DNA of 64,000 bases from Pirellulales bacterium (lineage in GTDB: Bacteria; Planctomycetota; Planctomycetia; Pirellulales; Lacipirellulaceae): assembly GCA_019636345.1 (NCBI GenBank), contig JAHBXQ010000004.1, forward strand, positions 124,001 through 188,000. Direction: 5' to 3'. Below are positions 32,949-42,260 of the stretch, in pieces. The notes beneath the pieces were generated by a model that was not told the origin of the DNA, did not search any database, and was given only the letters and a program-made list of their open reading frames with translations. Within the stretch, counting starts at the first letter, position 1, and the number at the start of each line of letters is the position of its first letter. A program made the translations under genes and the position numbers.

Positions 32949-34719
32949 CGTCGGCGAAGGCCGCCTTCAGGGCTTCGAGCCCAGCGTCCCCTTGGGCGCT
33001 GTCGACGACGACGTTCACGCGCATTTCGCTCGTGTTGATCATCTCGACGTTGATCCCCGCGTCGGCCAGGGCGGCGAACATTCGCACCCCCACCCCGACG
33101 TGCGTTCGGATGCCGATGCCGAACACGCTGAGGATGGCGATCGCGGGGTCGCTCTCGACGGGGCCGCAGTCGAGATCTGCGGCCGTCTCTTCGACGACCT
33201 TGACCGCTTGCGCGACCGAGTCGCGCGGGACAGTGAAACTGAGATCGGCCAGCCCGTCGCTCCCCGCCCCTTGGACGATCATGTCGACGAGCAGATTCTC
33301 CGACGCGACCGCCTCGAAGATTTGGGCGGCGATCCCCGGTTTGTCGGGGATCGCGGTCAGCGTGACCCGCCCTTGCGACTGGTCGAGCGAGACGTTCTCG
33401 ATTGTCAGGTCTTCCATCCGCTGCAGCCGGGCGACAATGTCGGCGGGGCTCGCCTGCTCGAGTTGGCTCGCCTCCTCGGCATAGGCGCTGCGCTGTGCGG
33501 GGGGCTTGTCAAGTTCGAACTCGCGATGGACCGCCCGGAGGGCCTTCTGCCCGTGAGCCTTGTCGACGAGCACCGAGATCTTGATCTGGCTGGTGGTGAT
33601 CGCTTTGATGTTCACGTCGTCGTCGGCCAGAACGCGAAACATGCGATCGGCCACGCCGGTCTGGGTGGCCATCCCCAGTCCCACGACCGAGACCTTGGAC
33701 AACCCCTCCTCGACCTGCACATCGACGTCGCCGAACTCCGCGGCGACTTTCTTCACCGCCTTGAGCGCGGCGGGGAAATCTCCCTCGATGACGGTGAACG
33801 CGATGTCCGCTTTGCCGTCGGCGCCGACGTCCTGAACGATCATGTCGACCGCAATCTGCGCCTGGCCCAGTTCGCTGAAGATGCGATTCATCGTCCCCGG
33901 CTGATCGGGGACGCCCCGCATACTGACGCGGGCCTCGTTCTTGGTCAGGGCGCAGCCGCTGACCGGCCGGTCGGCGCTCTCCGAGTCGGGGCCGATCACG
34001 GTGCCGGGATCGTCGTTGAAGCTGCCGCTGTTGCGGACGTGAATCGGCACGTTGAACTTCTTGCCGAACTCGATCGACCGGCTGTGCATGACGCCGGCGC
34101 CGAGGCTCGCCAGTTCGAGCATCTCGTTGTGGCTGACCCGATCCATCTTGCGGGCCTCGGCGACCAGCCGGGGATCGGTCGTGAACACGCCGTCGACGTC
34201 GGTGTAGATGTGGCACTCGTCGGCGCCCAGCACGGCGGCCAGAGCGACGGCGGTCGTGTCGCTCCCCCCGCGGCCCAGCGTGGTGATGTTCCCTTCGTCG
34301 TCGGTCCCCTGGAATCCCGCGGCGATGACCACATGGCCGTCGTCCAAGAGCGACTTCATCCGCTCGGTCGAAATGTTCTGGATGCGGGCCTTGGTGTGGC
34401 TGCTGTCGGTCTTGATGCCGATCTGCCCGCCGGTGAGGCTCGTGGCTTTGCCGCCGAGTTCGTGAATCGCCATCGCGACCAGAGCGACGCTCACCTGCTC
34501 GCCCGTCGAGAGGAGCATGTCCATTTCACGGGCCGAGGGGGCGCTGCTCACCGCGTTGGCGAGGTCCACCAACACGTCGGTGTTTTTTCCCATGGCGCTC
34601 ACCACCATCACCACCTGATGGCCCTGGGCCTGAGCGCGAATTGCCTTCCGCGCGGCTTCGGTGATCTTCTCAGGGGTGGCGACGCTGGTGCCGCCGAATT
34701 TTTGCACGATTAACGACAT
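32938..34719 (-). CDS. lysC: Aspartate kinase with two pairs of ACT domains
   Basis: Aspartokinase catalyses the first step of Lys/Thr/Met synthesis. The catalytic domain (about 1-240) opens MSLIVQKFGGTSVATPEKIT and has GRGGSDTTAVALAAVLGADE and MKSLLDDGHVVIAAGFQGTD. Two ACT domains follow (about 265-405, MRGVPDQPGTMNRIFSELGQ), as in ordinary enzymes, then a linker and a second ACT pair (about 435-593, TAIPDKPGIAAQIFEAVASE). At 593 residues it is about 180 longer than single-pair enzymes; a four-ACT layout is known from the Synechocystis enzyme. ATG 34719 precedes the invariant KFGGTS. It is last in the hom - ApgM-like - lysC cluster, consistent with feedback control by two effectors. Confidence 0.95.
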   Translation of the reverse strand: MSLIVQKFGGTSVATPEKITEAARKAIRAQAQGHQVVMVVSAMGKNTDVLVDLANAVSSAPSAREMDMLLSTGEQVSVALVAMAIHELGGKATSLTGGQIGIKTDSSHTKARIQNISTERMKSLLDDGHVVIAAGFQGTDDEGNITTLGRGGSDTTAVALAAVLGADECHIYTDVDGVFTTDPRLVAEARKMDRVSHNEMLELASLGAGVMHSRSIEFGKKFNVPIHVRNSGSFNDDPGTVIGPDSESADRPVSGCALTKNEARVSMRGVPDQPGTMNRIFSELGQAQIAVDMIVQDVGADGKADIAFTVIEGDFPAALKAVKKVAAEFGDVDVQVEEGLSKVSVVGLGMATQTGVADRMFRVLADDDVNIKAITTSQIKISVLVDKAHGQKALRAVHREFELDKPPAQRSAYAEEASQLEQASPADIVARLQRMEDLTIENVSLDQSQGRVTLTAIPDKPGIAAQIFEAVASENLLVDMIVQGAGSDGLADLSFTVPRDSVAQAVKVVEETAADLDCGPVESDPAIAILSVFGIGIRTHVGVGVRMFAALADAGINVEMINTSEMRVNVVVDSAQGDAGLEALKAAFADVMG

Positions 34720-34747
34720 GGTGCGAGTTCTAAGTGCCTGCTTGTTC

Positions 34748-34970
34748 TGAACCGCCAAGGACGCAAGGGCGCCAAGGAGCGGCGAAAGGGTTGACTATGG
34801 GTGAGCGCAATACGCTCAATTCCGTGGCGCTATTGTTCGACGTTGAAGTTCAACAAGTGCCCAGGCTGGAGTTTCGTGGCGCGGAGGCAGTTGAGCGCCT
34901 GGGCTCGATTCGTTCTCCCGGCTCAGCCACTCGGCTCCCCCATGGCGCACTTGGCGTCCTTGGCGGTTCA
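34748..34970. repeat. 223-bp element with 17-bp inverted ends, possible MITE-like insertion
   Basis: TGAACCGCCAAGGACGC at 34748-34764 is exactly complementary to GCGTCCTTGGCGGTTCA at 34954-34970. The left end is extended by further CGCCAAGG/CGCAAGGG units. The interior (about 190 bp) has no gene, only small dyads such as GAGCG...CGCTC near 34803-34817. The right end overlaps the stop codon of the ApgM-like gene. No target-site duplication was identified. Confidence 0.5.
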
Positions 34971-36179
34971 ACCTTCAGCTTTCCCCACGAACCGCCCCAT
35001 CGTCCGCCAGCCTTCGTCGAACGCGAGCTTCGATTTCGCCGCGTTCGCGTCGCCGTAGCTGGTGAACTCGTCGGGGGCGATTCCCGTACCGGCCATTGCC
35101 ACGGGGACATACCCGTGGGTGTGGGTCTTCGTGGCCAGGAACGTGGGATGATCGGGGCTGATCATCATCCGCCAATCGCCCTGCTTCGCCAAGGCCTCGG
35201 CCAGCGGGGCGACGACATGGCGGTCGATTTCCTCGATCGCCTTGACCTTTTCCGCGGCGTTCCCCTCGTGAGAAGCCTCGTCGGGGGCTTCGACGTGGAC
35301 GCACACCAAGTCGTGCGTTTGGATCGCATCGATCGCGTAACGCCCTTTGGCGGCGTAGTCGGTGTCGAGATATCCCGTGGCGCCCGGGACCTCGATCCGC
35401 GGCCAGCCGACCAAGGCGGCCAGCCCCCGCAGCAGGTCGACCGCCGTGATCATGCATCCCTGCGGGCCGTAGGCCTCGGCGAAGGGCGCCAGCCGCGGGG
35501 CCTTGCCGATTCCCCACAGCCAGACGTTCGTGGCCGGCAGCTTGCCCGCGGCAAGCCGCCGCGTGTTGACCGGGTGATCGCGGAAAACCTCGACGCTCTT
35601 GATCATGAGGTCGTGAAGCACGTCGGCCCCTGGGCCGCGGGGGAAGTCGTTCTTGATCGACTTGTCCGTGAGGTCGTGCGGCGGGGTCGCTCGCATGTCC
35701 ATCGTGAAGGGAGCCTTGTGCTTCGCCCCGCGCCAAATGAGCAAATTGCGATAGCTCACCCCGGGGACGAACTCGAGCCCGTCGCCGACGAGCGCCTCGT
35801 TCGCTGCGGCGAGCAATTCCGTCCCTTCCTCGGTGCTGATGTGATCGGCGGTGAAGTCGCGCATCACCTGGTCTTCGACCGTGACCAGATTGCAGCGAAT
35901 CGCCCAATCGTCGGGCCCCAACTCGATCCCCTGAGCCGCCGCCTCGATAGGCGCCCGGCCGGTGAAGTTCGTGAGCGGGTCGTAGCCGAGCAGGCTCATG
36001 TTCCCCACTTCGGACCCCGCCGGCAGTGCGCGCGGCGTGTGACAGGCACGGGCGATCACTCCCTGGGCGACGATCGCATCCATCGCCGGGGTGCTGGCCG
36101 CCTCCAAGGGGGTGAGCCCCAGGAGCGACTCCTGCGGCTCGTCAGCGGCCCCGTCGGGGATGATGATGACGTATTTCAT
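34968..36179 (-). CDS. apgM: Cofactor-independent phosphoglycerate mutase family protein (ApgM type), proposed homoserine kinase
   Basis: The 403-residue protein belongs to the alkaline-phosphatase-like ApgM family: MKYVIIIPDGAADEPQESLL at the N-terminus with a metal-site Asp, PAGSEVGNMSLLGYDP with the catalytic Ser region, HVEAPDEASHEGNAAEKVKA with metal-binding Asp/His, and MMISPDHPTFLATKTHTHGY with the closing Asp-His. Some members are proposed homoserine kinases because they lie between threonine-pathway genes; here it lies between hom and lysC and no thrB is visible. Which reaction it catalyses cannot be told from motifs. ATG 36179 is 37 nt after hom. Its last codons are overlapped by a repeat element. 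Confidence 0.88.
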   Translation of the reverse strand: MKYVIIIPDGAADEPQESLLGLTPLEAASTPAMDAIVAQGVIARACHTPRALPAGSEVGNMSLLGYDPLTNFTGRAPIEAAAQGIELGPDDWAIRCNLVTVEDQVMRDFTADHISTEEGTELLAAANEALVGDGLEFVPGVSYRNLLIWRGAKHKAPFTMDMRATPPHDLTDKSIKNDFPRGPGADVLHDLMIKSVEVFRDHPVNTRRLAAGKLPATNVWLWGIGKAPRLAPFAEAYGPQGCMITAVDLLRGLAALVGWPRIEVPGATGYLDTDYAAKGRYAIDAIQTHDLVCVHVEAPDEASHEGNAAEKVKAIEEIDRHVVAPLAEALAKQGDWRMMISPDHPTFLATKTHTHGYVPVAMAGTGIAPDEFTSYGDANAAKSKLAFDEGWRTMGRFVGKAEG

Positions 36180-36216
36180 AGACGGTTGTTGGCGTTCAAG
36201 GAGTTTGCGACAATGC

Positions 36217-37515
36217 TCAGTCTCGCACCCACATCCGCACCGTGCTGCCGTGGCATGCGGGCAGCTTGTCGATGGCGGCGGTGGCACGGGCGGCGGCGCC
36301 TTCGGTCGTTTCGTGGGTCATCACCACCAACGGCACGGGCTGGCCCTTGGCGAGCGGTTCCTTCTGCAAGACCGAGGCGATCGATACGTTCTCGTTCCCC
36401 AGCGCCGCGGTCACCTGGGCGAGCACCCCGGGGTGGTCGTCGACCATCGCCCGCAGATAAAATCGGGCCTCGCTCTCGGAATGGTCGGCCGGGGTGACCA
36501 AGGCCTCGCGCTGCGACCAGAGCTCCAGCGTGCGGAACGTGATCGCGGTGCGGCCGACCGCCGTGTCGATCAGGTCGGCGGCCACAGCCGAGGCGGTGGG
36601 CATCTGCCCCGCTCCTTGACCGTGAAAGAACAGCGGCCCGACGCAGTCTCCTTCGACTCGAATCGCGTTGAACGGCCCGCTCACCTCGCCCAGCGGGCTG
36701 CCGGCGCGGACCAAGGCGGGCGAGACCTCGAGGTCAAGCTTCTCGCCCACCAGATCGGCGACAGCCAGCAGCTTGATGCGGTAGCCCATCTCCATCGCGT
36801 AGCGGATGTCGAGCGGGTCGACCGTGTCGATCCCCGTGCGGGGGATCTCCTTCCAATGGACCCGGGCGCCGTACGCCAGATGGGCGAGGATCGCCAGCTT
36901 CTGGGCCGCGTCGCTGCCGTCGACGTCCATCGTCGGATCGGCCTCGGCGTAGCCAAGCCGCTGAGCGTCGGCCACCGCGGCCGCGTAGTCGCCGCCGCCC
37001 GGCTCGTGCATCTTCGACAGGATATAGTTGCTGGTGCCGTTGAGGATGCCGTGAAGCGAGGTGATTTGGTTGGCGGAGAGGCACTGGCTGATGTTGGCGA
37101 TGATGGGGATCCCCCCCGCCACCGCCGCTTCAAAGGCGATCGATCGGCCCAGTTCGCGGGCGCGGTCGAACAACTCGGCCCCGTGCTCGGCAAGCAGGGC
37201 CTTGTTCGCGGTGACGACGTCTTTGCCGTTTTCCAGCAGCCGCAGCATGACGGTCCGCGCCGGTTCGAGCCCCCCCATGAGTTGGGCCACGAGCGTGATC
37301 TCGGGGTTGCAGACGACGTCGTCGAGCTTGTCGGTGAGCACTCCCGCGGGAAGGTCGCAGTCACGCGCCTTCTTCAGATCGCGGACGACCGCCTTTTCGA
37401 GCCAGAGGGTCCGCCCCGCGTGCCGGGCCGTGCGGTCGCCATGGTCGAGCAGAATGCGGGCGACCCCGCTGCCGACGGTTCCCAGGCCGATGATGCCGAC
37501 TTTGGTTTTTTGCAT
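36217..37515 (-). CDS. hom: Homoserine dehydrogenase
   Basis: Hom reduces aspartate semialdehyde to homoserine with NAD(P)H. The 432-residue enzyme has the N-terminal Rossmann motif KVGIIGLGTVGSGVARILL, the catalytic-domain signatures VVTANKALLAEHG, FEAAVAGGIPIIANISQCLS and HGILNGTSNYILSKM, LGYAEADPTMDVDGSDAAQK, and a C-terminal ACT domain (YLRAMVDDHPGVLAQVTAAL). It starts at ATG 37515; residues upstream in the open frame are not part of the family. It is first in hom - ApgM-like - lysC, transcribed away from leuS. The ACT domain fits threonine feedback. Confidence 0.96.
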   Translation of the reverse strand: MQKTKVGIIGLGTVGSGVARILLDHGDRTARHAGRTLWLEKAVVRDLKKARDCDLPAGVLTDKLDDVVCNPEITLVAQLMGGLEPARTVMLRLLENGKDVVTANKALLAEHGAELFDRARELGRSIAFEAAVAGGIPIIANISQCLSANQITSLHGILNGTSNYILSKMHEPGGGDYAAAVADAQRLGYAEADPTMDVDGSDAAQKLAILAHLAYGARVHWKEIPRTGIDTVDPLDIRYAMEMGYRIKLLAVADLVGEKLDLEVSPALVRAGSPLGEVSGPFNAIRVEGDCVGPLFFHGQGAGQMPTASAVAADLIDTAVGRTAITFRTLELWSQREALVTPADHSESEARFYLRAMVDDHPGVLAQVTAALGNENVSIASVLQKEPLAKGQPVPLVVMTHETTEGAAARATAAIDKLPACHGSTVRMWVRD

Positions 37516-37911
37516 GGCGGACTCGACCCGTACGGAACAAGCGATGTGAAAGGCGACGTTTTGCGGCACGCGAACCCCAAGCAAGCGGGGGTTGTCAGCC
37601 CCCCAGCGGCAGAGGACCACGTTGCGATGCATTGCGCCAGGGCCGCACCGGAGTTTGACTCCTCCCGGCCGCATCGCCCCTGCTATCCGCTCGGCGACGG
37701 GCCGTGCGTAAGCCTGCTATCGTACTCGCCGAATTCGAGCAACGTCAAACGGCGCCGTGGTTTGCGCCGCGACGGGGGGGCAGTAGAATCGGCGGACTTT
37801 CCGGGCGGGCGAAGGCGCCGGGGGCGGGGACGCCCCGGCTCGCTCGAATTGTCGCTGCTCGCCTGACCTCCGATCTCTCCCCCTTGGCCTCTCAACTCTG
37901 ACCTCTCCGCG
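37516..37911. other. Divergent intergenic region between hom and leuS
   Basis: This 396-bp region must carry promoters for both operons, but no clear -35/-10 pair stood out. It contains one REP-like repeat (37815-37838) and C-rich polypyrimidine runs just before leuS. No gene is seen. Confidence 0.5.
37815..37838. repeat. REP-like repeat upstream of leuS
   Basis: The 24-mer beginning GCGCCGGGGGC and ending ACGCCCCGG matches the sequence at 45835-45858 at 21 of 24 positions and contains an internal CCGGGG/CCCCGG dyad. Both copies lie upstream of a gene on the plus strand (leuS and ppk). Confidence 0.45.
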
Positions 37912-40548
37912 ATGCCTCGCTATAACCCTGCGACGATCGAGCCCAAGTGGCAAGCCTTTTGGGAGCAGCACGCCACTTTCGCGGCGCCGCGGCTGCCGTT
38001 GGGGCCCAAGCTCTACGTGCTCGACATGTTCCCCTACCCCAGCGGCGACGGCCTGCACGTGGGGCACCCCGAGGGGTACACCGCCACCGATATCGTCTGC
38101 CGGGCGGCCCGCATGCAGGGCAGGAGCGTCGTCCACCCGATGGGATTCGATGCCTTCGGGTTGCCGGCCGAGGAACATGCGATCAAGACGGGCGAGCACC
38201 CCCGCGTGCAGACCGAGCGGAACATCGCCACGTTCCGTCGGCAACTGAAGATGCTCGGCTTCAGCTACGACTGGGGACGCGAGCTGGCCACGACCGACTT
38301 CGACTACGTCCGCTGGACGCAGTGGATCTTCCTGCAGATCTACGACACCTGGTTCGACGTTGAGACGCAGCGCGGCCGGCCGATCAGCGAATTGCCGATT
38401 CCCCCTGAGGTGAAGAAGCAGGGCGAGGGCGCAGTGCGCGCGTACCAGGATGAACGCCGCTTGGCGTACCAGAGCCACGCCCCCGTGAATTGGTGCCCGG
38501 CGCTGGGCACCGTGCTGGCGAACGAGGAGGTGATCGACGGCAAGAGCGAGCGCGGCGACCACCCAGTGGTTCGCATGCCGTTGCGGCAGTGGATGCTGCG
38601 GATTACGGCGTATGCCGATCGGTTGGAACGCGACCTGGAAGGGCTCGACTGGCACGACGGAATCAAGGCGCTGCAAAGGAACTGGATCGGACGCAGCACG
38701 GGCGCGGAGGTGGATTTCCAAATAGCCCCCGGTGATTCACCGGGGGCTCAATCGGCGAAGCGCGCATTTCCCGAGAAACCTGCCGACGACGTGCTCCGCA
38801 TCTACACGACGCGCCCCGACACGCTGTTCGGCGCCACGTACATGGTGATCGCGCCGGAGCATCCGCTCGTCGACCGCCTCACGACCCCCGAGCATCGCGA
38901 CGCGGTGAAGGCCTTTTGCCACGCTGCGTCGACCAAGAGCGATCTCGACCGCACCGAGCTCGCCAAGGAGAAAACCGGCGTCTTCACCGGCAGCTATGCG
39001 ATCAATCCCGTCAACGGCGAGCCGATCCCCGTATGGGTCGCCGACTACGTGCTCATCAGCTACGGCACGGGCGCCATCATGGCCGTCCCGGCGCACGACG
39101 AGCGCGACTTCGAGTTCGCTAAGCAGTACGACATTCCCGTGCGCGCCGTCGTCCAGCCGCGGGACCCTGTCCCGCCGGCAGAAGCGGCCAAGATCCTCGC
39201 CGGCGAGCAAGTCTACGCCGAGCCCGGCGTCGCCATCAATTCGGGCAAGTTCAACGGCTTGACGACCGACGAGTTCAAAAAGCAGATCACCGCTTGGCTC
39301 GCCGAGCGGGGGCTCGGGCGCGAGGCGGTCAACTACAAGCTTCGCGACTGGCTGTTCAGTCGGCAGCGGTTTTGGGGCGAGCCGTTCCCGATCCTCCACG
39401 AGCTTGACGCCGACGGCCAGCCGACCGGCCGCGTGCGTACGGTTCCCGAGGATCAACTGCCGGTCGACCTGCCGCACCTCGACGACTACAAGCCTCACGG
39501 CCGGCCCGAACCCCCGCTCGACAAGGCGCCGGCGGAGTGGCTCTACCCGGTCGTCGACGGTGTGCGCTACAAGCGCGAGACGAATACGATGCCCCAGTGG
39601 GCCGGTTCGTGCTGGTATTACTTGCGGTTCCTCGATCCGCGTAACGCCGACGCGGCGATCGACCCCGAGGTCGAGAAGGCGTGGATGCCGATCGACCTCT
39701 ATGTCGGCGGGGCTGAGCATGCGGTGCTCCACCTGCTGTACTCGCGGTTCTGGCACAAGGTGCTCTACGACCGGGGGGTGGTCAGCACGCCCGAGCCGTT
39801 CCAGAAGCTCGTCAACCAGGGGATGATTCTCGGCGAGAACAACGAGAAGATGTCCAAGAGCCGGGGGAACGTCATCAACCCCGACGAAGTGGTGCGCGAG
39901 TACGGCGCCGACGCCCTGCGGCTGTACGAGATGTTCATGGGTCCGCTCGAGGCGACCAAGCCCTGGAGCATGGAGGGGGTCAACGGCGTCTACAACTTCC
40001 TGGGTCGAGTGTGGCGATTGATCGTCGACGACCGGGCCGACGAGATCGCCTTGCATCCTGCGATGACGACTGCGGACCCCGACGAGGAGGAGTTGCGGGT
40101 GGTTCACCGCACGGTGAAGGCGGTGACCGACGACCTGACGAAGCTGCAGTTCAACACGGCGATCGCCCGGATGATGGAGTTCACCAACCATTTCACCAAA
40201 GCCGAGCGGCGTCCCAAGGCGTGTATGGAAACGCTCGTGCTGCTGCTTTCGCCGTTTGCGCCCCACCTGGGCGAGGAATTGTGGTCGATCCTGGGGCACG
40301 TCGACTCGCTCGCCTACGAGCCCTGGCCCCAGTACGACGAGGCCCTGCTCGCCGAGGCGACGATCGAGGTCCCGGTGCAGATCAACGGCAAGGTGCGCAG
40401 CAAGGTCCATGTCCCGGCCGACGCCTCACAGGCCGCAGTCCTGGACGCCGCCAAGGCCGACGCCAAGATCGCCGAGCAGCTTGCAGGCAAACAGATCGTC
40501 AAAGAGGTGTACGTCCCGGGACGTCTGGTCAACTTCGTGGTCAAGTGA
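37912..40548 (+). CDS. leuS: Leucine--tRNA ligase
   Basis: LeuRS is a class Ia synthetase. The 878-residue protein has the HIGH-type motif [12 protein letters not shown] (HVGH at 49-52), the CP1 editing domain (about 225-430; [15 protein letters not shown] and [19 protein letters not shown]), the KMSKS loop (646-650) and the C-terminal anticodon-binding part with [18 protein letters not shown]. At the start of CP1, between VDFQI and LRIYTTRP, there are about 15 extra residues compared with E. coli LeuRS; they coincide with a perfect 25-bp palindrome. Start ATG 37912 is at the conserved [11 protein letters not shown]. It ends in a terminator-like hairpin. Confidence 0.97.
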   Translation: MPRYNPATIEPKWQAFWEQHATFAAPRLPLGPKLYVLDMFPYPSGDGLHVGHPEGYTATDIVCRAARMQGRSVVHPMGFDAFGLPAEEHAIKTGEHPRVQTERNIATFRRQLKMLGFSYDWGRELATTDFDYVRWTQWIFLQIYDTWFDVETQRGRPISELPIPPEVKKQGEGAVRAYQDERRLAYQSHAPVNWCPALGTVLANEEVIDGKSERGDHPVVRMPLRQWMLRITAYADRLERDLEGLDWHDGIKALQRNWIGRSTGAEVDFQIAPGDSPGAQSAKRAFPEKPADDVLRIYTTRPDTLFGATYMVIAPEHPLVDRLTTPEHRDAVKAFCHAASTKSDLDRTELAKEKTGVFTGSYAINPVNGEPIPVWVADYVLISYGTGAIMAVPAHDERDFEFAKQYDIPVRAVVQPRDPVPPAEAAKILAGEQVYAEPGVAINSGKFNGLTTDEFKKQITAWLAERGLGREAVNYKLRDWLFSRQRFWGEPFPILHELDADGQPTGRVRTVPEDQLPVDLPHLDDYKPHGRPEPPLDKAPAEWLYPVVDGVRYKRETNTMPQWAGSCWYYLRFLDPRNADAAIDPEVEKAWMPIDLYVGGAEHAVLHLLYSRFWHKVLYDRGVVSTPEPFQKLVNQGMILGENNEKMSKSRGNVINPDEVVREYGADALRLYEMFMGPLEATKPWSMEGVNGVYNFLGRVWRLIVDDRADEIALHPAMTTADPDEEELRVVHRTVKAVTDDLTKLQFNTAIARMMEFTNHFTKAERRPKACMETLVLLLSPFAPHLGEELWSILGHVDSLAYEPWPQYDEALLAEATIEVPVQINGKVRSKVHVPADASQAAVLDAAKADAKIAEQLAGKQIVKEVYVPGRLVNFVVK
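38724..38748. repeat. Perfect 25-bp palindrome inside leuS (REP-like element read in frame)
   Basis: AGCCCCCGGTGA at 38724-38735 and TCACCGGGGGCT at 38737-38748 are perfect inverted arms around a single T. It encodes [10 protein letters not shown]-like residues at about 271-279 of LeuRS, at the tip of a linker of the editing domain where the protein is longer than the E. coli enzyme. Palindromes of this kind are usually intergenic. Confidence 0.6.
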
Positions 40549-40601
40549 CTTTCCGAGACGTTTCCGCGAGCGCCCGTGGCTTCGCGACTCCTTCCTGGCA
40601 A

Positions 40602-40628
40602 CTCTGTGACCTCTGCAATCTCTGTGGT
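40602..40628. repeat. Three 9-bp CTCTG(T/C)xxx units between leuS and glgC
   Basis: CTCTGTGAC, CTCTGCAAT and CTCTGTGGT follow directly on one another. Short-unit repeats of this type (CTCTGTG / CACAGAG) recur between genes in many environmental bacteria. It lies between the leuS stop and its terminator. Confidence 0.45.
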
Positions 40629-40642
40629 AAAACGGTGACCGA

Positions 40643-40668
40643 CGCCCGCGGTCGGGCGCTTTTCTTTC
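40643..40668 (+). terminator. Probable terminator of leuS
   Basis: A 6-bp GC stem (CGCCCG/CGGGCG, 40643-40648 and 40653-40658) with loop CGGT is followed by CTTTTCTTTC. It is modest in length but well placed about 95 nt after the leuS stop. Confidence 0.55.
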
Positions 40669-40697
40669 TGGAACAGGCAGCTTAAGGGTTCGGTGCT

Positions 40698-41987
40698 ATG
40701 CGTAACGCTGTCGCGGTCGTGCTCGGTGGCGGACAGGGATCCCGGTTGAGGCCGCTTACCAACTATCGGTCGAAGCCCGCCGTGCCCCTGGCCGGCAAAT
40801 ACCGGCTGATTGACATCCCCATTTCGAACTGCCTCAACAGCGGGCTCAACCGCATCTACGTGCTGACGCAGTTCTTGTCGGTGAGCCTCCACCGGCACAT
40901 CCGCGGCACGTACCGGTTCGACAACTTCAGCGGCGGATTCGTCGAGATTCTTGCCGCCCAGCAGACCATGGCCGAGGGGACCGACTGGTATCAGGGGACC
41001 GCCGACGCCGTGCGGAAGAACCTGCGTTACATGACCCAGGCGGGGATCGATTACGTGGTGATCCTCTCCGGGGATCAACTCTACCGCATGGACTTTGCGG
41101 CGATGCTGAGAACGCACATCGACTCGGGGGCCGACGCCACGATCGCCGCCAAGCCGTTCCACAGCAGCGAGGCCGACGCCCTGGGCGTGATGCGGATCGA
41201 CGACTCGGGCCGGGTGATCGGCTTCGTCGAGAAACCGAAGACCGAGGAACAGCTCGCCAGCGTTCGCATGGATCCCGCCTGGTTCGACGCCCGCGGCGTG
41301 GTCAGCGGCGGGCGCGACTGTCTGGCGAGCATGGGAATCTACATCTTCTCCAGCCGCGTGCTCAGCGAACTGCTGGAAGGAGACAACCACCAGGATTTCG
41401 GCAAGGAAGTGTTCCCCCACGCCATCGATCGCCGCAAGGTGCAGGTCCACCTGTTCGACGGCTACTGGGAGGACATCGGAACGATCCGGTCGTTTTTCGA
41501 CGCAAACCTGCAGCTCGCCCAGCCGAATGCGCCGTTCGACCTCACCGACGCGGTGGCGCCAATCTACACCCGGCCGCGGTTTTTGCCCCCGTCGCGGTTC
41601 GACGGGGCGAAGATCTCGGGAAGCCTCATCGCCGACGGGTGCGTCATCGAGCCGGGGGCGGTCATCGAGAACAGCGTCGTCGGCGTCCGCTGCCGGATCG
41701 GCCGAGGGGTGACGATCCGCAACAGCGTCCTGATGGGCGCCGACTTCTACGAGTCGCCGCGCGGACTGGCCGCGTCGGAAGGGGCGGGACTTCCGCCGAT
41801 CGGGATCGGCGCGGGGGCGACGATCGAGGGGGCGATCGTCGACAAGAACTGTCGCATCGGCCCCGGGGCCCAAGTCGTCAACAACGACGGGATCGGCGAG
41901 GGAAAGGCGGGCGATTTCTGCATGGTGAGCGAGGGGATTTTGGTCGTCGAGAAAGACGCCGCTCTCCCCGCCAACTGGCGAGGCTAG
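40698..41987 (+). CDS. glgC: Glucose-1-phosphate adenylyltransferase
   Basis: GlgC makes ADP-glucose for glycogen synthesis. The 429-residue protein has the nucleotidyltransferase start VAVVLGGGQGSRLRPLTNYR, then SKPAVPLAGKYRLIDIPISN, YQGTADAVRKNLRYM, VVILSGDQLYRMDFAAMLR, FVEKPKT and YWEDIGTIRSFFDANL, followed by a C-terminal left-handed beta-helix (GSLIADGCVIEPGAVIENSV). Length and order match the bacterial/plant family. The ATG at 40698 precedes the invariant core. It follows leuS and precedes a YwqK-like gene; no other glycogen gene is adjacent. With ppk nearby it points to carbon and phosphate storage. Confidence 0.96.
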   Translation: MRNAVAVVLGGGQGSRLRPLTNYRSKPAVPLAGKYRLIDIPISNCLNSGLNRIYVLTQFLSVSLHRHIRGTYRFDNFSGGFVEILAAQQTMAEGTDWYQGTADAVRKNLRYMTQAGIDYVVILSGDQLYRMDFAAMLRTHIDSGADATIAAKPFHSSEADALGVMRIDDSGRVIGFVEKPKTEEQLASVRMDPAWFDARGVVSGGRDCLASMGIYIFSSRVLSELLEGDNHQDFGKEVFPHAIDRRKVQVHLFDGYWEDIGTIRSFFDANLQLAQPNAPFDLTDAVAPIYTRPRFLPPSRFDGAKISGSLIADGCVIEPGAVIENSVVGVRCRIGRGVTIRNSVLMGADFYESPRGLAASEGAGLPPIGIGAGATIEGAIVDKNCRIGPGAQVVNNDGIGEGKAGDFCMVSEGILVVEKDAALPANWRG

Positions 41988-42260
41988 CCGATTTGGGGCT
42001 CGGGCGCGGCTCGGTCAGTCGACGTGTCCAACCCAGCCAGTCCGCGCAACCCCACCCGCGACTCCCGCGCCGGCCCGCCCGGAGCCGACCGGTCGATGGT
42101 CGCCGAGCGGACTCCCGGGCATAATGAGGGGGTCCCCCCGCGGCGATCGCGCGACCTTGCCGCCGCCGGGGACGAACTGATCTCACCACGAATTCGCGGC
42201 TCGGTCCGATCGCTTGCCAGCGTCGATCGACGCACAGTTTCCTGCAGGAGCTACCTAGCC

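Noticed and set aside
32911-34713. 600-codon plus-strand open frame opposite lysC
   Set aside because: Aspartate kinase with full-length conserved motifs occupies the minus strand; the opposite frame has no recognisable domain.
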